64,000 bases of DNA from Qipengyuania oceanensis (lineage in GTDB: Bacteria > Pseudomonadota > Alphaproteobacteria > Sphingomonadales > Sphingomonadaceae): assembly GCF_009827535.1 (NCBI RefSeq), contig NZ_WTYN01000001.1, forward strand, positions 1 through 64,000, given 5' to 3'. Below are positions 25,391-34,510 of the stretch, piece by piece (position 1 is the stretch's first letter; every line of letters starts with the position of its first letter). Under the pieces are notes generated by a model. That model was not told where the DNA came from, made no database searches, and worked only from the letters and a program-made list of their open reading frames with translations. A program made the position numbers and the translations under genes.

Positions 25391-26350
25391 ATGCCAGAAA
25401 CAACCTCGACGGTGATAACGCTCGGGAAGAAAATGACGAGTTTAGTCTATCAATGGGGGCCAGACGATTGGGAGGAATTCTCCCATAGCCTTTTGCAAAG
25501 CCGTCACGGTGTATTGAATGTGCACAAAGTTCCCGCGAACCACAGCGGAGATCTGGGCATTGACTATTATTGTCTGACCGAACTCGTCATTTATCAGTGT
25601 TACGCGCCTGAAGAGCCCCTTGATATATCGGTGCGAGCTGATCGTCAGAAAAACAAAATGACGACCGATCTTGCCAAACTCATCAAAGGTGCTGCCGAAG
25701 TTTCCAAGCTCTTGCTCGGTCAAAAATTAAGGTCCTGGGTGCTGCTTGTTCCCAATCATGACAGTAAGGATCTGAACCTTCATTGCGCGAAGAAAACCAG
25801 CGATCTGCGCAAGCAAGGACTGTCATTGCTGGACGATAATTTCGAGGTCTGTATTCAGGACCAGACCCATTTCCCGGGGAGAGCGGTGCAGGACGCGATA
25901 GCTGGGCTCACCAACCTCTCGCTAAGTGTCGCTTCACCCAGCAAAGAAGAGCTGAAGAATTGGGAGGCTGGCTCCGCCGATCTCGTGGCAAATGCCACTG
26001 TTAAGTTGGGAAAGCGGGCCAGCGGCCAGGAATTGGGCGGGGCAGTGGAACACGGAATAGAGGCGTTTCTCCGAGGAAATGGTCTCCTTGATGCTCTGCG
26101 CAACAATGCGCCCGATATGCATGAGAAGGTCGCCGCCGCAATCCAAGTCCGCGCGCGCACCCTCACGTTCGCCGGACCACAAGGAGGCACCTTACCTAGC
26201 AGTATTCTGAACACCGAGATTATCTCACTCACGCAGGCGATCAAAGCCGCTGCTCCGACGCTATCGGACGATAATGCGCAAGAAATTGCGCTTGGCACCA
26301 TCTCCGAATGGATCATGCGGTGCCCACTCGATTTCCCAGATGCCGCCTGA
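25391..26350 (+). CDS. Mrr/PD-(D/E)XK-like protein, first gene of an ABC-three-component-like module
   Basis: The 319-residue protein has an N-terminal restriction-fold-like pattern: DDWEEFSHSLL (E28/E29), GDLGIDYY (D54, D58) and LVIYQCYAPE (Q69-x-Y71). In Mrr-type nucleases the last element is QxK; a tyrosine replaces the lysine here, so catalysis is uncertain. The C-terminal 150 residues look helical. ATG 25391 is taken; ATG 25433 (MTSLVYQW) is possible. It overlaps the next gene by 11 nt. The IYQCY element resembles proteins I recall from ABC-3C conflict systems, where this subunit carries the effector. Confidence 0.6.
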   Translation: MPETTSTVITLGKKMTSLVYQWGPDDWEEFSHSLLQSRHGVLNVHKVPANHSGDLGIDYYCLTELVIYQCYAPEEPLDISVRADRQKNKMTTDLAKLIKGAAEVSKLLLGQKLRSWVLLVPNHDSKDLNLHCAKKTSDLRKQGLSLLDDNFEVCIQDQTHFPGRAVQDAIAGLTNLSLSVASPSKEELKNWEAGSADLVANATVKLGKRASGQELGGAVEHGIEAFLRGNGLLDALRNNAPDMHEKVAAAIQVRARTLTFAGPQGGTLPSSILNTEIISLTQAIKAAAPTLSDDNAQEIALGTISEWIMRCPLDFPDAA

Positions 26351-26828
26351 AAGCCCGTTCCTCAAAGCATTGGAGGGCGCCAACTTCTCCTTCACCGCGC
26401 GACCGGAGCCGGTCGCCGGTGACCTTCGCATGTCGTGGGGAATTGCGGTTGTTCTCCTGAGTTTGTTCCACAGCCGCGGTAAAAAAGCGAGCTTCTTGAA
26501 GCTGCAATTCCTCGCGCACTCGATCCGCACCGAGGACAGTCGGGAGCAGGTCCACGCCGTGCTGCGCGGCGAACGGAAGACTAGCGAACTTCAGGTTCGT
26601 GTGGAGCCCTGGCTGAACCGGGCAGTCGCTTTCGCTCATGGCCTCAAATACGTGGACGTGAGTAAAGGCAAAACGATCACGCTGACGCCTTTAGGGCAAG
26701 ATGTTGCAGCAGCAATCGACGCAACTTCCGACGTGCTTCATCATGAGCGCACGTTCCTGACAAACGTCGCTAAACGAGCGACTGAAAATATCGTAACCCG
26801 CATTTGGCGGATGGAGACGCTGCTTTGA
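26340..26828 (+). CDS. small middle component (winged-helix-like) of the ABC-like module
   Basis: The 162-residue product from ATG 26340 overlaps the upstream gene's end and its own end overlaps the ATPase gene, so all three are coupled. It has the make-up of an all-helical winged-helix-like adaptor (LRMSWGIAVVLLSLFHSRGKKASFLKLQFL; a KTITLTPLGQDVAAAI wing). The arrangement and size correspond to the middle component of ABC-three-component systems. No catalytic motif is seen; it probably bridges the sensor ATPase and the effector. Confidence 0.55.
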   Translation: MPPESPFLKALEGANFSFTARPEPVAGDLRMSWGIAVVLLSLFHSRGKKASFLKLQFLAHSIRTEDSREQVHAVLRGERKTSELQVRVEPWLNRAVAFAHGLKYVDVSKGKTITLTPLGQDVAAAIDATSDVLHHERTFLTNVAKRATENIVTRIWRMETLL

Positions 26829-28867
26829 CTCTTCGGCTTAGGCACTTGCGATTGCGCGCCTTCACACAAGACGGTCCCTACGGTGCCGATCTACCATTCG
26901 AGGACGGTCTAAACGTAATCTGGGCCGACAATACGAAGGGTAAATCAACTAGCATGCAGGCGCTGCTCTACGTGCTCGGCATGGAAAAAATGCTCAGCCC
27001 AAGCCGTGAGGTGCCGGTGCCTCACGCGTTGACGACTTTCCTAATGAGGGATGATGAGAGCGAACTAGCCATCACCAACTCTTTCGTCGAACTCGAAATT
27101 GAGAATGGGGCAGGCACCATTGTAACGGTCCGCAGGCCGATTAAGGAAGCTGGCATCGACACGCGCCTTGTTACGGTGTGGTTCGGTCCTATGCTGACTG
27201 AACCGTCTAAGACTGCGGCCTCACGACAGTTCTTCGTACGCGATCCAGGCGCCTTCAAGCGCGAGGATGGATTTCTGCACTTTCTCGAAGCCTTCATCGG
27301 CTGGGATATGCCGGTCGTGCGGAAATATGAAGGCCCTGAGGGCAAACTCCCGTTAGAAACAGTCTTCCCACTCTTTTGGGTCGAACAAAAACGCGGCTGG
27401 TCCACAATCCCGGCTGCAATCCCGACATATATGCGTGTTCGCGACGTCCAAAAACGTGCGGTCGAATTCATTCTAGATCTCGACGTGCATAAGCTCGAAC
27501 TGCAGCGCCAACGATTGAAAGAAAGGATTGAGGATAATGCCCGCAACTGGACAAGCGTCATCGACGAGATGATGCGCATTGCGCGGCGCGCTGGCGGCAC
27601 ATTGACTGGCCTTCCCCCTCGACCGACGGCAGACACTGACAGTCTCGAACGCTGGACAATCTCTCTCGTTCAGAATGACGAGACCGTAGTGATCGAAACG
27701 TTATTGGCTGCATTACGGGCCCGGGTCGCTGTTCTCGCCGAGGCTAAGGTACCTCAGGTCGGCGAAACAGCCGACGCCCTAACGGCAGAGCTTGAAGAGC
27801 TTGGTAAGGAAATCGACGCGCGCAACCAAAAACGCATCGAAGTCCACAAGGCGCGGCAGCTGAAGGAGGCTGATATTGCATCTCTCGAGCGTCGTATTGC
27901 TCAGCTAGGAGAAGATTTACAGAAGAACCAGGACGTCCAAAGACTTCAGCGCTACGCCGGAACGGCCGGGAATCTAACGCCAGACCAGTGCCCCACCTGC
28001 GAGCAAAGTCTCGTCGATGCTCTGATTTCGCAAGAAGTCCTTGAGGCAGTAATGCCGATTGAGGACAACATCGAATACGTTCGGTCACAGCTCAAGATGT
28101 TCGAAGATATCTTACAGCGGGAGCAGGCCGAGCAGCGGCGGCTTGAGGATCTTGGTGCAGTCGCCACAACTGAAATTAATCAGCTGTACACTCGCGTCCG
28201 AACGATACGAAGCGACCTGCTAGGCCCGTCAAGTGCGCCATCTGCGGCGGTCGTCGAAGAGCGGGTACGCATCGAGGCTCGAATTCGCGATCTGGAGGCT
28301 TTGATCGCGTCGCTCGCCGATACTGCAAACCGGCTGCACACGTTGTCGGCAGAATTCGCAGAGTTGTTGAATGCGGGCCGGCTCATACCATCAGACAAAA
28401 TGACCGAGGACGACAAGCACAAGCTCGACGCGCTCACAGGCTCGATGCGAGAATTGGCTGAGGCCTTCGGGTTCACGACTTTCGCCCCAAAAGATTTGAC
28501 GATCGACGAAGACAGCTACCGCCCCCAGAAGGAGGGCTATGAAATCGGTTTCGAGACTTCAGCGAGCGATGCCATTCGCCTTAAATGGGCATATCAATTG
28601 GGCCTATTGGAGCTCGCTCGGAAATACGCCACCAATCATCCAGGCTTGCTACTGCTAGACGAGCCGCGCCAGCAATCTTCTTCGAAGGTGAGTTTCGGGC
28701 AGTTGCTTGAGCATGCGGCAAAGCATCGAGGGGCGCAGCAGCAGGTCATTGTTTCAACCAGCGAAGACATCGACACATTGAGTCCGATCCTTGCTCGCCT
28801 AGAATGCAAGAGGATTATCTTTAACGGTTATGTACTCCAGCCCGTGCAGCCTCAAACAAACGCCTAG
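26825..28867 (+). CDS. SMC/Rad50-like ABC ATPase of the conflict module
   Basis: The protein has about 680 residues. The P-loop is WADNTKGKSTSM (residues 33-44); a coiled coil spans about 230-560 with a CPTCEQS knuckle near residues 389-392 resembling the Rad50 zinc hook; the Walker B region LLLLDEPRQQSSS is near residue 610, followed by a switch-like SEDIDTL. TTG 26825, preceded by GGAG at 8 nt and overlapping the upstream TGA, is the best start; TTG 26804 is alternative. It would sense or hold DNA ends and gate the companion proteins. Only one CxxC is visible, so hook dimerisation is plausible. Confidence 0.78.
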   Translation: MTLRLRHLRLRAFTQDGPYGADLPFEDGLNVIWADNTKGKSTSMQALLYVLGMEKMLSPSREVPVPHALTTFLMRDDESELAITNSFVELEIENGAGTIVTVRRPIKEAGIDTRLVTVWFGPMLTEPSKTAASRQFFVRDPGAFKREDGFLHFLEAFIGWDMPVVRKYEGPEGKLPLETVFPLFWVEQKRGWSTIPAAIPTYMRVRDVQKRAVEFILDLDVHKLELQRQRLKERIEDNARNWTSVIDEMMRIARRAGGTLTGLPPRPTADTDSLERWTISLVQNDETVVIETLLAALRARVAVLAEAKVPQVGETADALTAELEELGKEIDARNQKRIEVHKARQLKEADIASLERRIAQLGEDLQKNQDVQRLQRYAGTAGNLTPDQCPTCEQSLVDALISQEVLEAVMPIEDNIEYVRSQLKMFEDILQREQAEQRRLEDLGAVATTEINQLYTRVRTIRSDLLGPSSAPSAAVVEERVRIEARIRDLEALIASLADTANRLHTLSAEFAELLNAGRLIPSDKMTEDDKHKLDALTGSMRELAEAFGFTTFAPKDLTIDEDSYRPQKEGYEIGFETSASDAIRLKWAYQLGLLELARKYATNHPGLLLLDEPRQQSSSKVSFGQLLEHAAKHRGAQQQVIVSTSEDIDTLSPILARLECKRIIFNGYVLQPVQPQTNA

Positions 28868-29171
28868 CCTATAGCCCCTGACATGGCTCGATTTTGACGA
28901 TCAGCTGTAAGTCGCAATGAACGGTCGATCGCCCGGTCGCTGAAAAATACGGCTTCAGCTACCGGCTCGCCCCGGCCGAAGACTGACTGGCAGGAATGGC
29001 CCGCTAGGCTAGCCGCTTTGCAAAACTCCGAATCAACTGGATCGGCTTGTGGAAGCGGGCAGACTAAAGCCGGCCTACCTGCAGTTATAGAAAGGGAAGG
29101 GAGCTTGCTTCTGTTTGAGCCGAATGAGCGTCGACGGTCGATGCCGAGGCTCGCAATCAGGAGTAAGTCCA
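28868..29171. other. intergenic region upstream of parB
   Basis: This 304-nt stretch holds no convincing gene. It contains the ParB gene's ribosome-binding site (AGGAGTAAGTCCA before 29172) and possibly its promoter; no clear parS-like palindrome was recognised by eye. Confidence 0.4.
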
Positions 29172-31160
29172 ATGATCAAGTCGATCCCGCTGACCAAGTT
29201 GGTCCAGTCCCCTCGCAACGTGCGCCGTCACGGTGACCCAGCCGCAGATTCCGAACTGAAAGCGAGCATTGCAGCCCATGGGTTGTTGCAGAACCTCATC
29301 GTTCGGCCTGCGGCTCGTGGCAAATTCGAGGTCGAAACCGGAGAGCGCCGCCGCTGCGCCTTGCTGGCGCTTGCCGAAGAGAAAGTCCTGCCGAAGGGCT
29401 ACGAGGTTACCTGCCTCGTGCTTGAGGACGATGCGGAAATCGCAGTCGAAACGAGCCTGGCCGAGAACTTCCATCGCCTCGCGATGAACCCCGCCGACGA
29501 AGCGCAGGCGTTCGCTGCCCTTATTGATGCTGGTGCCTCGACGGAAGATGTCGCGCGCAGGTTCGGACTGACGGTCCGCTTCGTCGAAGGCCGGCTGCGT
29601 CTCGCGACCCTCTCGCCTGTCGTCTTCGATGCTCTGGCATCCGGTGAAATCACTCTCGATCTCGCCAAAGCTTTCGGCGCGACCTCCGACCAGGAGATTC
29701 AGGCTCGCGTCTATGAACAGGCGTCCTCGGGCTATTATGCGCCCAGCGCCGACAGCATCCGGCGCATGGTGCTCTCAGGCACGGTTCGCGGCAGCGATGC
29801 TCGGGCCCGTCTTGTCGGTCGCGACGCATATACCGCTGCAGGTGGCCGGATCGAACGCGAACTCTTCGACGACGATGACAGCGAGTCCTGGGTTGATGTC
29901 GCGCTTCTGGAAACCCTCGCCTCGGAGGAGATGGAAAGGCGCGCCAAGGCGCTCGCAGCAGAGCAGGGTCTTGCCTGGGTCAAGCCTACGCTTGACGCCT
30001 ATGCCAGTCACGATCTCGTAGAAGGTCTCATTCGCCTTCCGGCCGAGCCGGCTCCGTTGACTGACGCCGAACTGGCCCGCCTTGACGAACTCGATGCTTC
30101 TTACGACGAGCATGCGGCCATTCTCGAGGATGAAGACAGCGCAGAAGAAGCAATTGCTGCGGCCGAGGCGACGATCGAAGCGATTGAGCGCGAATGCCAG
30201 GACATTCGGGCAAAGCCCCCGGAGCTGGCGCCCGAACTGAAGGCCGATGCCGGAATGATCCTCGCTCTCTCGCGCGACGGCACACCGGTCCTCCAGCCGG
30301 TGTTCTATGGCGAGCGCGATATCGAAGTCGTTGGTGACGACGATGTCGTCGAAGTCGTGGCGAGTGTCGGCAGTGATGGCAAACGTCGTGCAGCGCTTTC
30401 CAAGCGTCTGGTCGACGAACTTGCGATGCAACGTCGTGACGTGCTCGCGCTCCACGTGGCATCGGATCCCGGCCTTTCGCTCGACATCATGGTCTTCACC
30501 CTCGCGGATGTCGACACCCACGACTGGCGGTCACGCGCGGCCACGACCCTGCGTGGCGGCGTCCCTGCGGGTCCGATTGTCGGGTTCGAAGCGAAGGATG
30601 CGCCGGCAAGCGCATCCCTTGCGGACCTGCGCTCTGGTCTCGATGAGAGCTGGCGATCTGGCGAAGACGCTTCGTCGCGCTTCAAGATGTTTCGGGCACT
30701 CGCCGATGAAAGCCGCGCAGCATGGCTCGGCTTCGTCGTCGCTCGCACGCTCGAGGCGAGCCTCAACATGGCAGGCGAACGTCAGATCACGTTCCAGGAT
30801 CATCTGGGCAGCACGATCGGCATTGACATAGCGCAATGGTGGCGTCCGACCGCGGCAAACTACTTCGACCGCGTCTCAAAGCAGGTCATCCTTGATGCGC
30901 TCACCGATGTTGGCGGTTTGGAACTGTCCTCACGCTTCGCATCGGTGAAAAAGGGCGATCTTGCGATGAGCGCCGAGCGCGTCTTCGCGGGGACCTACAT
31001 CACCGAGGTCGAAGTTCGGGAAAGGGCCCTCGCCTGGGTGCCTGAAGTCATGCGCTTTGCCGACCAGCCGGAAATTCCTGCCGATAACGAAGCGCAAAGT
31101 CCCGACGCGGATTTCGTCGCCAACGACGACAAGCAGCCCCCGAGCGAGTTGGCCGCCTGA
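29172..31160 (+). CDS. ParB/RepB/Spo0J family partition-nuclease-type protein
   Basis: The 662-residue protein has an N-terminal ParB/Srx domain (IPLTKLVQSPRNVRRHGD; ETGERRRCALLALAEEK; ETSLAENFHRLAMNPADE), then a helix-turn-helix (STEDVARRFGLTVRFVEGRLRLA) and a long acidic C-terminal half typical of large plasmid-type ParB proteins. Length is much greater than chromosomal ParB. ATG 29172 has AGGAG upstream. It probably binds element DNA and acts in segregation or expression control; no ParA gene is adjacent, which suggests a regulatory rather than classical partition role. Confidence 0.85.
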   Translation: MIKSIPLTKLVQSPRNVRRHGDPAADSELKASIAAHGLLQNLIVRPAARGKFEVETGERRRCALLALAEEKVLPKGYEVTCLVLEDDAEIAVETSLAENFHRLAMNPADEAQAFAALIDAGASTEDVARRFGLTVRFVEGRLRLATLSPVVFDALASGEITLDLAKAFGATSDQEIQARVYEQASSGYYAPSADSIRRMVLSGTVRGSDARARLVGRDAYTAAGGRIERELFDDDDSESWVDVALLETLASEEMERRAKALAAEQGLAWVKPTLDAYASHDLVEGLIRLPAEPAPLTDAELARLDELDASYDEHAAILEDEDSAEEAIAAAEATIEAIERECQDIRAKPPELAPELKADAGMILALSRDGTPVLQPVFYGERDIEVVGDDDVVEVVASVGSDGKRRAALSKRLVDELAMQRRDVLALHVASDPGLSLDIMVFTLADVDTHDWRSRAATTLRGGVPAGPIVGFEAKDAPASASLADLRSGLDESWRSGEDASSRFKMFRALADESRAAWLGFVVARTLEASLNMAGERQITFQDHLGSTIGIDIAQWWRPTAANYFDRVSKQVILDALTDVGGLELSSRFASVKKGDLAMSAERVFAGTYITEVEVRERALAWVPEVMRFADQPEIPADNEAQSPDADFVANDDKQPPSELAA

Positions 31161-31194
31161 CCTCCTCCTGACAGGAACGGCTGCTCGCCACCGT

Positions 31195-31230
31195 GAAGCG
31201 GTCCTCCGGCACATGCCGGGGGGCCGCTTC
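31195..31230 (+). promoter_or_regulatory. leader hairpin upstream of the ArdC-like gene
   Basis: Outer arms GAAGCGG and CCGCTTC enclose an inner stem CCGGC/GCCGG, giving a bipartite hairpin about 85 nt ahead of ATG 31316. It may act as a ParB-gene terminator or as a leader element. Confidence 0.4.
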
Positions 31231-31315
31231 CTTCATGGAAAGAGAGCGGAGGGGGCTCCGGGACCTCCGGCACTGACCGACGGAACTGTCGTCAGGCCAT
31301 TTCAGGAGACCCAAC

Positions 31316-32257
31316 ATGGCCTATCGCAAGGGACAAAGCGGCGGAATGTCGCCTGCTACCCGTATTACACAGGAAATCATCGCCCGCCTCGAGTCCGGCA
31401 CGAAGCCGTGGATCAAGCCATGGCGCGGTGTGCCAGTCTCACGCCCATTGCGCGCGTGCGGCGTCCCTTATCGCGGCATGAATGTATTCTGGCTCTGGAT
31501 GGTTGCCGACATGTGCGGTTACGCCTCGCCGTTCTGGATGACCTACAATCAGGCCAAAGAACTGGGCGCGCAGGTGCGCAAGGGCGAAAAATCCACCATC
31601 GCCATCTTCTACAAGAGCTACACCAAGGAAGTCGAAGCCCCCGACACCGGCGAAAAAACCGACGAAAGTCGTCGCGTGTTGAAGGCCTATCCGGTTTTCA
31701 ATGCTGATCAGGTCGAAGGTCTTCCGGAACGTTTCCATCCCGCCGCGACGCTTGAGGTGGTGGAGCCCGAGGGCCGTCAGGCTGAACTCGACTCATTCTT
31801 TGCCAGTATTCCGGCCGTCCTGCGTCATCAGGGCGACGAAGCCTATTATGAACCAGTGGCTGACCGGGTGACAATGCCGCCCGCCCATCTCTTCTCGGGC
31901 TTCGACCACTATTACGCGACGCTCGCGCACGAGCTGTCGCATTGGACCGGCCATGCCAGTCGCCTCGACCGCAATCTCAAGAACCGATTTGGTTCTGCAG
32001 CTTACGCCGCCGAGGAACTCATCGCTGAACTTTCGAGCGCCATGCTTGGCGCTGAACTCGGTCTGCCAGTCACCCACCTCGATAGCCATGCGAGCTATAT
32101 CGAGCACTGGCTCAAGCTCCTGAAGCAGGATGACCGTGCCATTCTCACCGCTGCCGCAAAGGCGGAGGAAGCATCAAGGCTTCTGCTCAAACTCGCAGGA
32201 CGGATCTCTGCCGAAGATACCGACGAAGCGTCTGCCGACGCTGCGTTGGCCGCCTGA
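31316..32257 (+). CDS. ArdC-like antirestriction protein (DUF1738 + zincin metallopeptidase)
   Basis: The 313-residue protein combines the N-terminal DNA-binding ArdC domain (TQEIIARLESGTKPWIKPW; PYRGMNVFWLW) and a C-terminal zincin-like peptidase with the HExxH-type motif (LAHELSHWTGH) and the following acidic AAEELIAELSSAMLG. ArdC proteins protect incoming single-stranded or unmodified element DNA from host restriction. AGGAGACCCAAC precedes ATG 31316. It sits downstream of a leader hairpin (31195-31230) and upstream of small plasmid-type genes, as on sphingomonad plasmids. Confidence 0.88.
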   Translation: MAYRKGQSGGMSPATRITQEIIARLESGTKPWIKPWRGVPVSRPLRACGVPYRGMNVFWLWMVADMCGYASPFWMTYNQAKELGAQVRKGEKSTIAIFYKSYTKEVEAPDTGEKTDESRRVLKAYPVFNADQVEGLPERFHPAATLEVVEPEGRQAELDSFFASIPAVLRHQGDEAYYEPVADRVTMPPAHLFSGFDHYYATLAHELSHWTGHASRLDRNLKNRFGSAAYAAEELIAELSSAMLGAELGLPVTHLDSHASYIEHWLKLLKQDDRAILTAAAKAEEASRLLLKLAGRISAEDTDEASADAALAA

Positions 32258-32268
32258 AGGAGGGTGTC

Positions 32269-32691
32269 ATGGGCCGATCGGTTAGCTCCCCCAGCGGGGC
32301 CATCGTGGCCTTCACGGTGCTCGAAGTCGAAAACGACGACGATTGGGATTTCGAATATGAGTGGCTCCGCGAGGAACTGCGCGAGCGCGCTGGGCAGGCC
32401 TTCCCTTCACTGATCGCGCACGACGGTTGGCGGGGGTGCGAAGACCGCATCCTCATGCGCAATGCCTACGCGGATTTCGGCGTGTCGGTTTACGCCGGCC
32501 TGGTTGCGGTGTGGATCGTCGAGCGTGACGATGGCGCCTATTGGGATGCCGATTGGCGCACGGCCAGATCGCCGAGGGCACAACGCTGGCTGTCCCAGAT
32601 CGCCTCCCGCTTTGAAGCGTTGTTCGGCGACTACGTCTGCCTCGGTCACATGTCGAACGGTGAGGGCGTCTACGCAAAACGGGTAGCCTGA
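32269..32691 (+). CDS. conserved plasmid-type hypothetical protein, 140 aa
   Basis: GGAGGG precedes ATG 32269 at a good distance and the gene follows the ArdC-like gene by 11 nt, so both are likely co-transcribed. The product is a compact alpha/beta protein (DWDFEYEWLREELRERAGQ; ISACRF-free core with WLSQIASRFEALFGDY). No catalytic motif is seen. It is of the kind found in element accessory blocks but I do not know its role. Confidence 0.6.
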   Translation: MGRSVSSPSGAIVAFTVLEVENDDDWDFEYEWLREELRERAGQAFPSLIAHDGWRGCEDRILMRNAYADFGVSVYAGLVAVWIVERDDGAYWDADWRTARSPRAQRWLSQIASRFEALFGDYVCLGHMSNGEGVYAKRVA

Positions 32692-32991
32692 TGCGCCAGT
32701 CACTTTGGTCGTGGCGAAGTGCCTGTCCTCCCTGACGAAGCTTGCTTTTGCACTCATGGTCTGAAGCCATGCGAGAGAGGCCCTGGGCCAGCCGCCAGTC
32801 TGCCGCAACCCGGCTTGCGCAGGCCCGAGTTGGCCCGGCCCTTTGGGCCGTTGGCCTGCCCGCGCCAGCCTGCCCAAGCGGGTTTCCCCCTGTCGGGTGC
32901 GGAGACTGCCTCAAGCTGGCCCTGACGGGCTCTCGCTGGCGCAGCCATGAGCGGGTGCGTCAGCCTCACGCCAGTCAGGAGGACAATACCC
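32692..32991. other. GC-rich intergenic leader of the DUF2493 gene
   Basis: The 300-nt stretch is rich in short repeated GGCC/GCCC blocks, including GGCCCGGCCC near 32836, and holds no supported gene. It ends with AGGAGG (32977-32982) nine nt before the DUF2493 start. It may form a structured leader RNA. Confidence 0.4.
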
Positions 32992-33945
32992 ATGCACTCA
33001 TCATTTTCCGAGCAACTTGCCGGCCTCGACCTTTCCGGTTTTTCGATTGGTCCTGCCCCGGTTTCCACCAATGATTTTCCGGTCCACGAAGCGGTCGTCC
33101 AGACTCTCGAAGCGGTCTGGTCCGATCTATTTGCGATGGTCTCTGGGACTGCGCTGGAGGCCGATGCCGAGGACCTCGGTTGGGCGTTCGTCAACATCTT
33201 CCATCGTTCCGCGACCCGCAAATCGGCCGCAGTCGACCGCGCAACCGACGAGGTCCGAGCACTCCTCGCCACTGCCGATGGATCCGAAATTCACACCCAT
33301 GAACTCGAGACCCAGGTTGAGCGTGCGCAGTGTGCCGAAGGCGCCATGCTTGCTCTCGAAGAGATGCGTGAGGTGGCCGCTGCCCTCTATCTCAACGAGT
33401 TCGGATCTTCGTGGAAACCTGTGTCGAGCTCGCGCTTCAATCACAGTGCCATGCTGACTTCTGCGCTTGTCGAGGGCCGCGAGTTCGTCCGAGCTCGGTC
33501 CGAAGCGAAACGCCGCGCCGCCATGCCAGAAGGTACGCCGGTGATATTTGCCGGTGGCCGCACACGCCATCCAAACGAGCAGGACGCTCTCACTTTTGCC
33601 AACAACGTCTGGGCTACTCTGGACAAGGTTCACGACCGGGTTCCTGACATGGTTCTTGTCCACGGCGGTGATACCAAGGGCGTTGACCGTCTGGCATCTT
33701 CATGGGCGGAACGACGCAACATCCCGCAAATCAGCTTCTCCCTCGACATGCGCCTGGGGGCACGCGCAGGCTTCAAGCGCAACGAGCGTATGCTCTCGCT
33801 CGACCCCCGTTATGTCGTCGCCTTTCCCGGAAACGGAGTCCTGGAGCGCCTCGTCATCGAAGCCAAATCCCGTCGGATCACGGTTGTAGATCGCCGTGGT
33901 CCGCTGGGCACTTCCCCCAAGCGCGCGGCGCAGGATACCGACTGA
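32992..33945 (+). CDS. DUF2493 (SLOG/YAcAr-like) protein
   Basis: The 317-residue protein has a C-terminal Rossmann-like SLOG domain: VIFAGGRTRHPNEQDAL, VLVHGGDTKGVDRLASSWAERR and YVVAFPGNGVLERL. The N-terminal 150 residues are helical and element-specific. The SLOG family binds nucleotides or their derivatives and is linked to conflict and stress sensing; the ligand here is unknown. ATG 32992 is chosen for its AGGAGG site; the frame is open to 32947. Confidence 0.75.
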   Translation: MHSSFSEQLAGLDLSGFSIGPAPVSTNDFPVHEAVVQTLEAVWSDLFAMVSGTALEADAEDLGWAFVNIFHRSATRKSAAVDRATDEVRALLATADGSEIHTHELETQVERAQCAEGAMLALEEMREVAAALYLNEFGSSWKPVSSSRFNHSAMLTSALVEGREFVRARSEAKRRAAMPEGTPVIFAGGRTRHPNEQDALTFANNVWATLDKVHDRVPDMVLVHGGDTKGVDRLASSWAERRNIPQISFSLDMRLGARAGFKRNERMLSLDPRYVVAFPGNGVLERLVIEAKSRRITVVDRRGPLGTSPKRAAQDTD

Positions 33946-33960
33946 TGCGTCGGGCATCGC

Positions 33961-34045
33961 GCCAGCGCTATCGGCGCTGGCGCAGCCCGTCAGAGGAAAG
34001 AGATCGCTTGTTATCGTGGGCAAGACGATTGGTGCTTGCCCGCAC
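33961..34045 (+). promoter_or_regulatory. two leader hairpins upstream of the DUF6878 gene
   Basis: GCCAGCGC and GCGCTGGC (33961-33981) form an 8-bp stem with a 5-nt loop, and GTGGGCAAG with CTTGCCC-GCAC (34016-34045) forms a second stem with one bulge. Both precede ATG 34063. Confidence 0.4.
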
Positions 34046-34062
34046 ATATCAGGAGATTTCTC

Positions 34063-34500
34063 ATGACTGATTTTCAGGCAATCATGGCGGACTTTGCTGT
34101 CCGCCAGGCCGAACGCGCGGCGCAGGCGCAAAGTGAAATCCAACGGCTCAAGGCAGCTATCATTGACCCGCTGCGCAATGCCGAAATTGCCCGCGTAGAA
34201 ATCCGCTTCGATGGGTGCGGCGACAGCGGTGCGGTCGAAGAATGCGTCTTCTCTGATGCCGTCGGGGCGAGTGTTCCGTGTCCCGAAGTGACGATCGACT
34301 ATGCTGGAGAAGGCGACGACCAGAGCCTCCATTCCGCCATCGAGCAACTGACGTACCTTGCTCTCGAACGCCATCATCCCGGATGGGAAATCAATGATGG
34401 TGCCTGCGGCGAACTGATCATCGACGTGGCTACGCCGAGTTTCGTTCTGGACTGCCAGCTGCGTTACACGGCGACCGACGACCATTCGACTGATCTCTAG
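34063..34500 (+). CDS. DUF6878 family protein
   Basis: The 145-residue product has the DUF6878 pattern: NAEIARVEIRFDGCGDSGAVEE, then LERHHPGWEINDGACGEL and a final beta region ending LRYTATDDHSTDL. These proteins occur in accessory blocks of sphingomonad and caulobacter plasmids; the function is unknown. AGGAG precedes ATG 34063 at 8 nt. It follows two hairpins (33961-33981, 34016-34045) and is 10 nt from the next gene, so the two form one small operon. Confidence 0.7.
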   Translation: MTDFQAIMADFAVRQAERAAQAQSEIQRLKAAIIDPLRNAEIARVEIRFDGCGDSGAVEECVFSDAVGASVPCPEVTIDYAGEGDDQSLHSAIEQLTYLALERHHPGWEINDGACGELIIDVATPSFVLDCQLRYTATDDHSTDL

Positions 34501-34510
34501 GAGAAGTGCG

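Noticed and set aside
28864-29172. Minus-strand protein gene opposite the ParB leader
   Set aside because: The frame has no ribosome-binding site, odd composition and no similarity. It is likely a chance frame.
29172-31160. Chromosomal-type ParAB-parS partition locus
   Set aside because: The protein is a long plasmid-type ParB, no ParA gene is adjacent, and no parS-like site was recognised.
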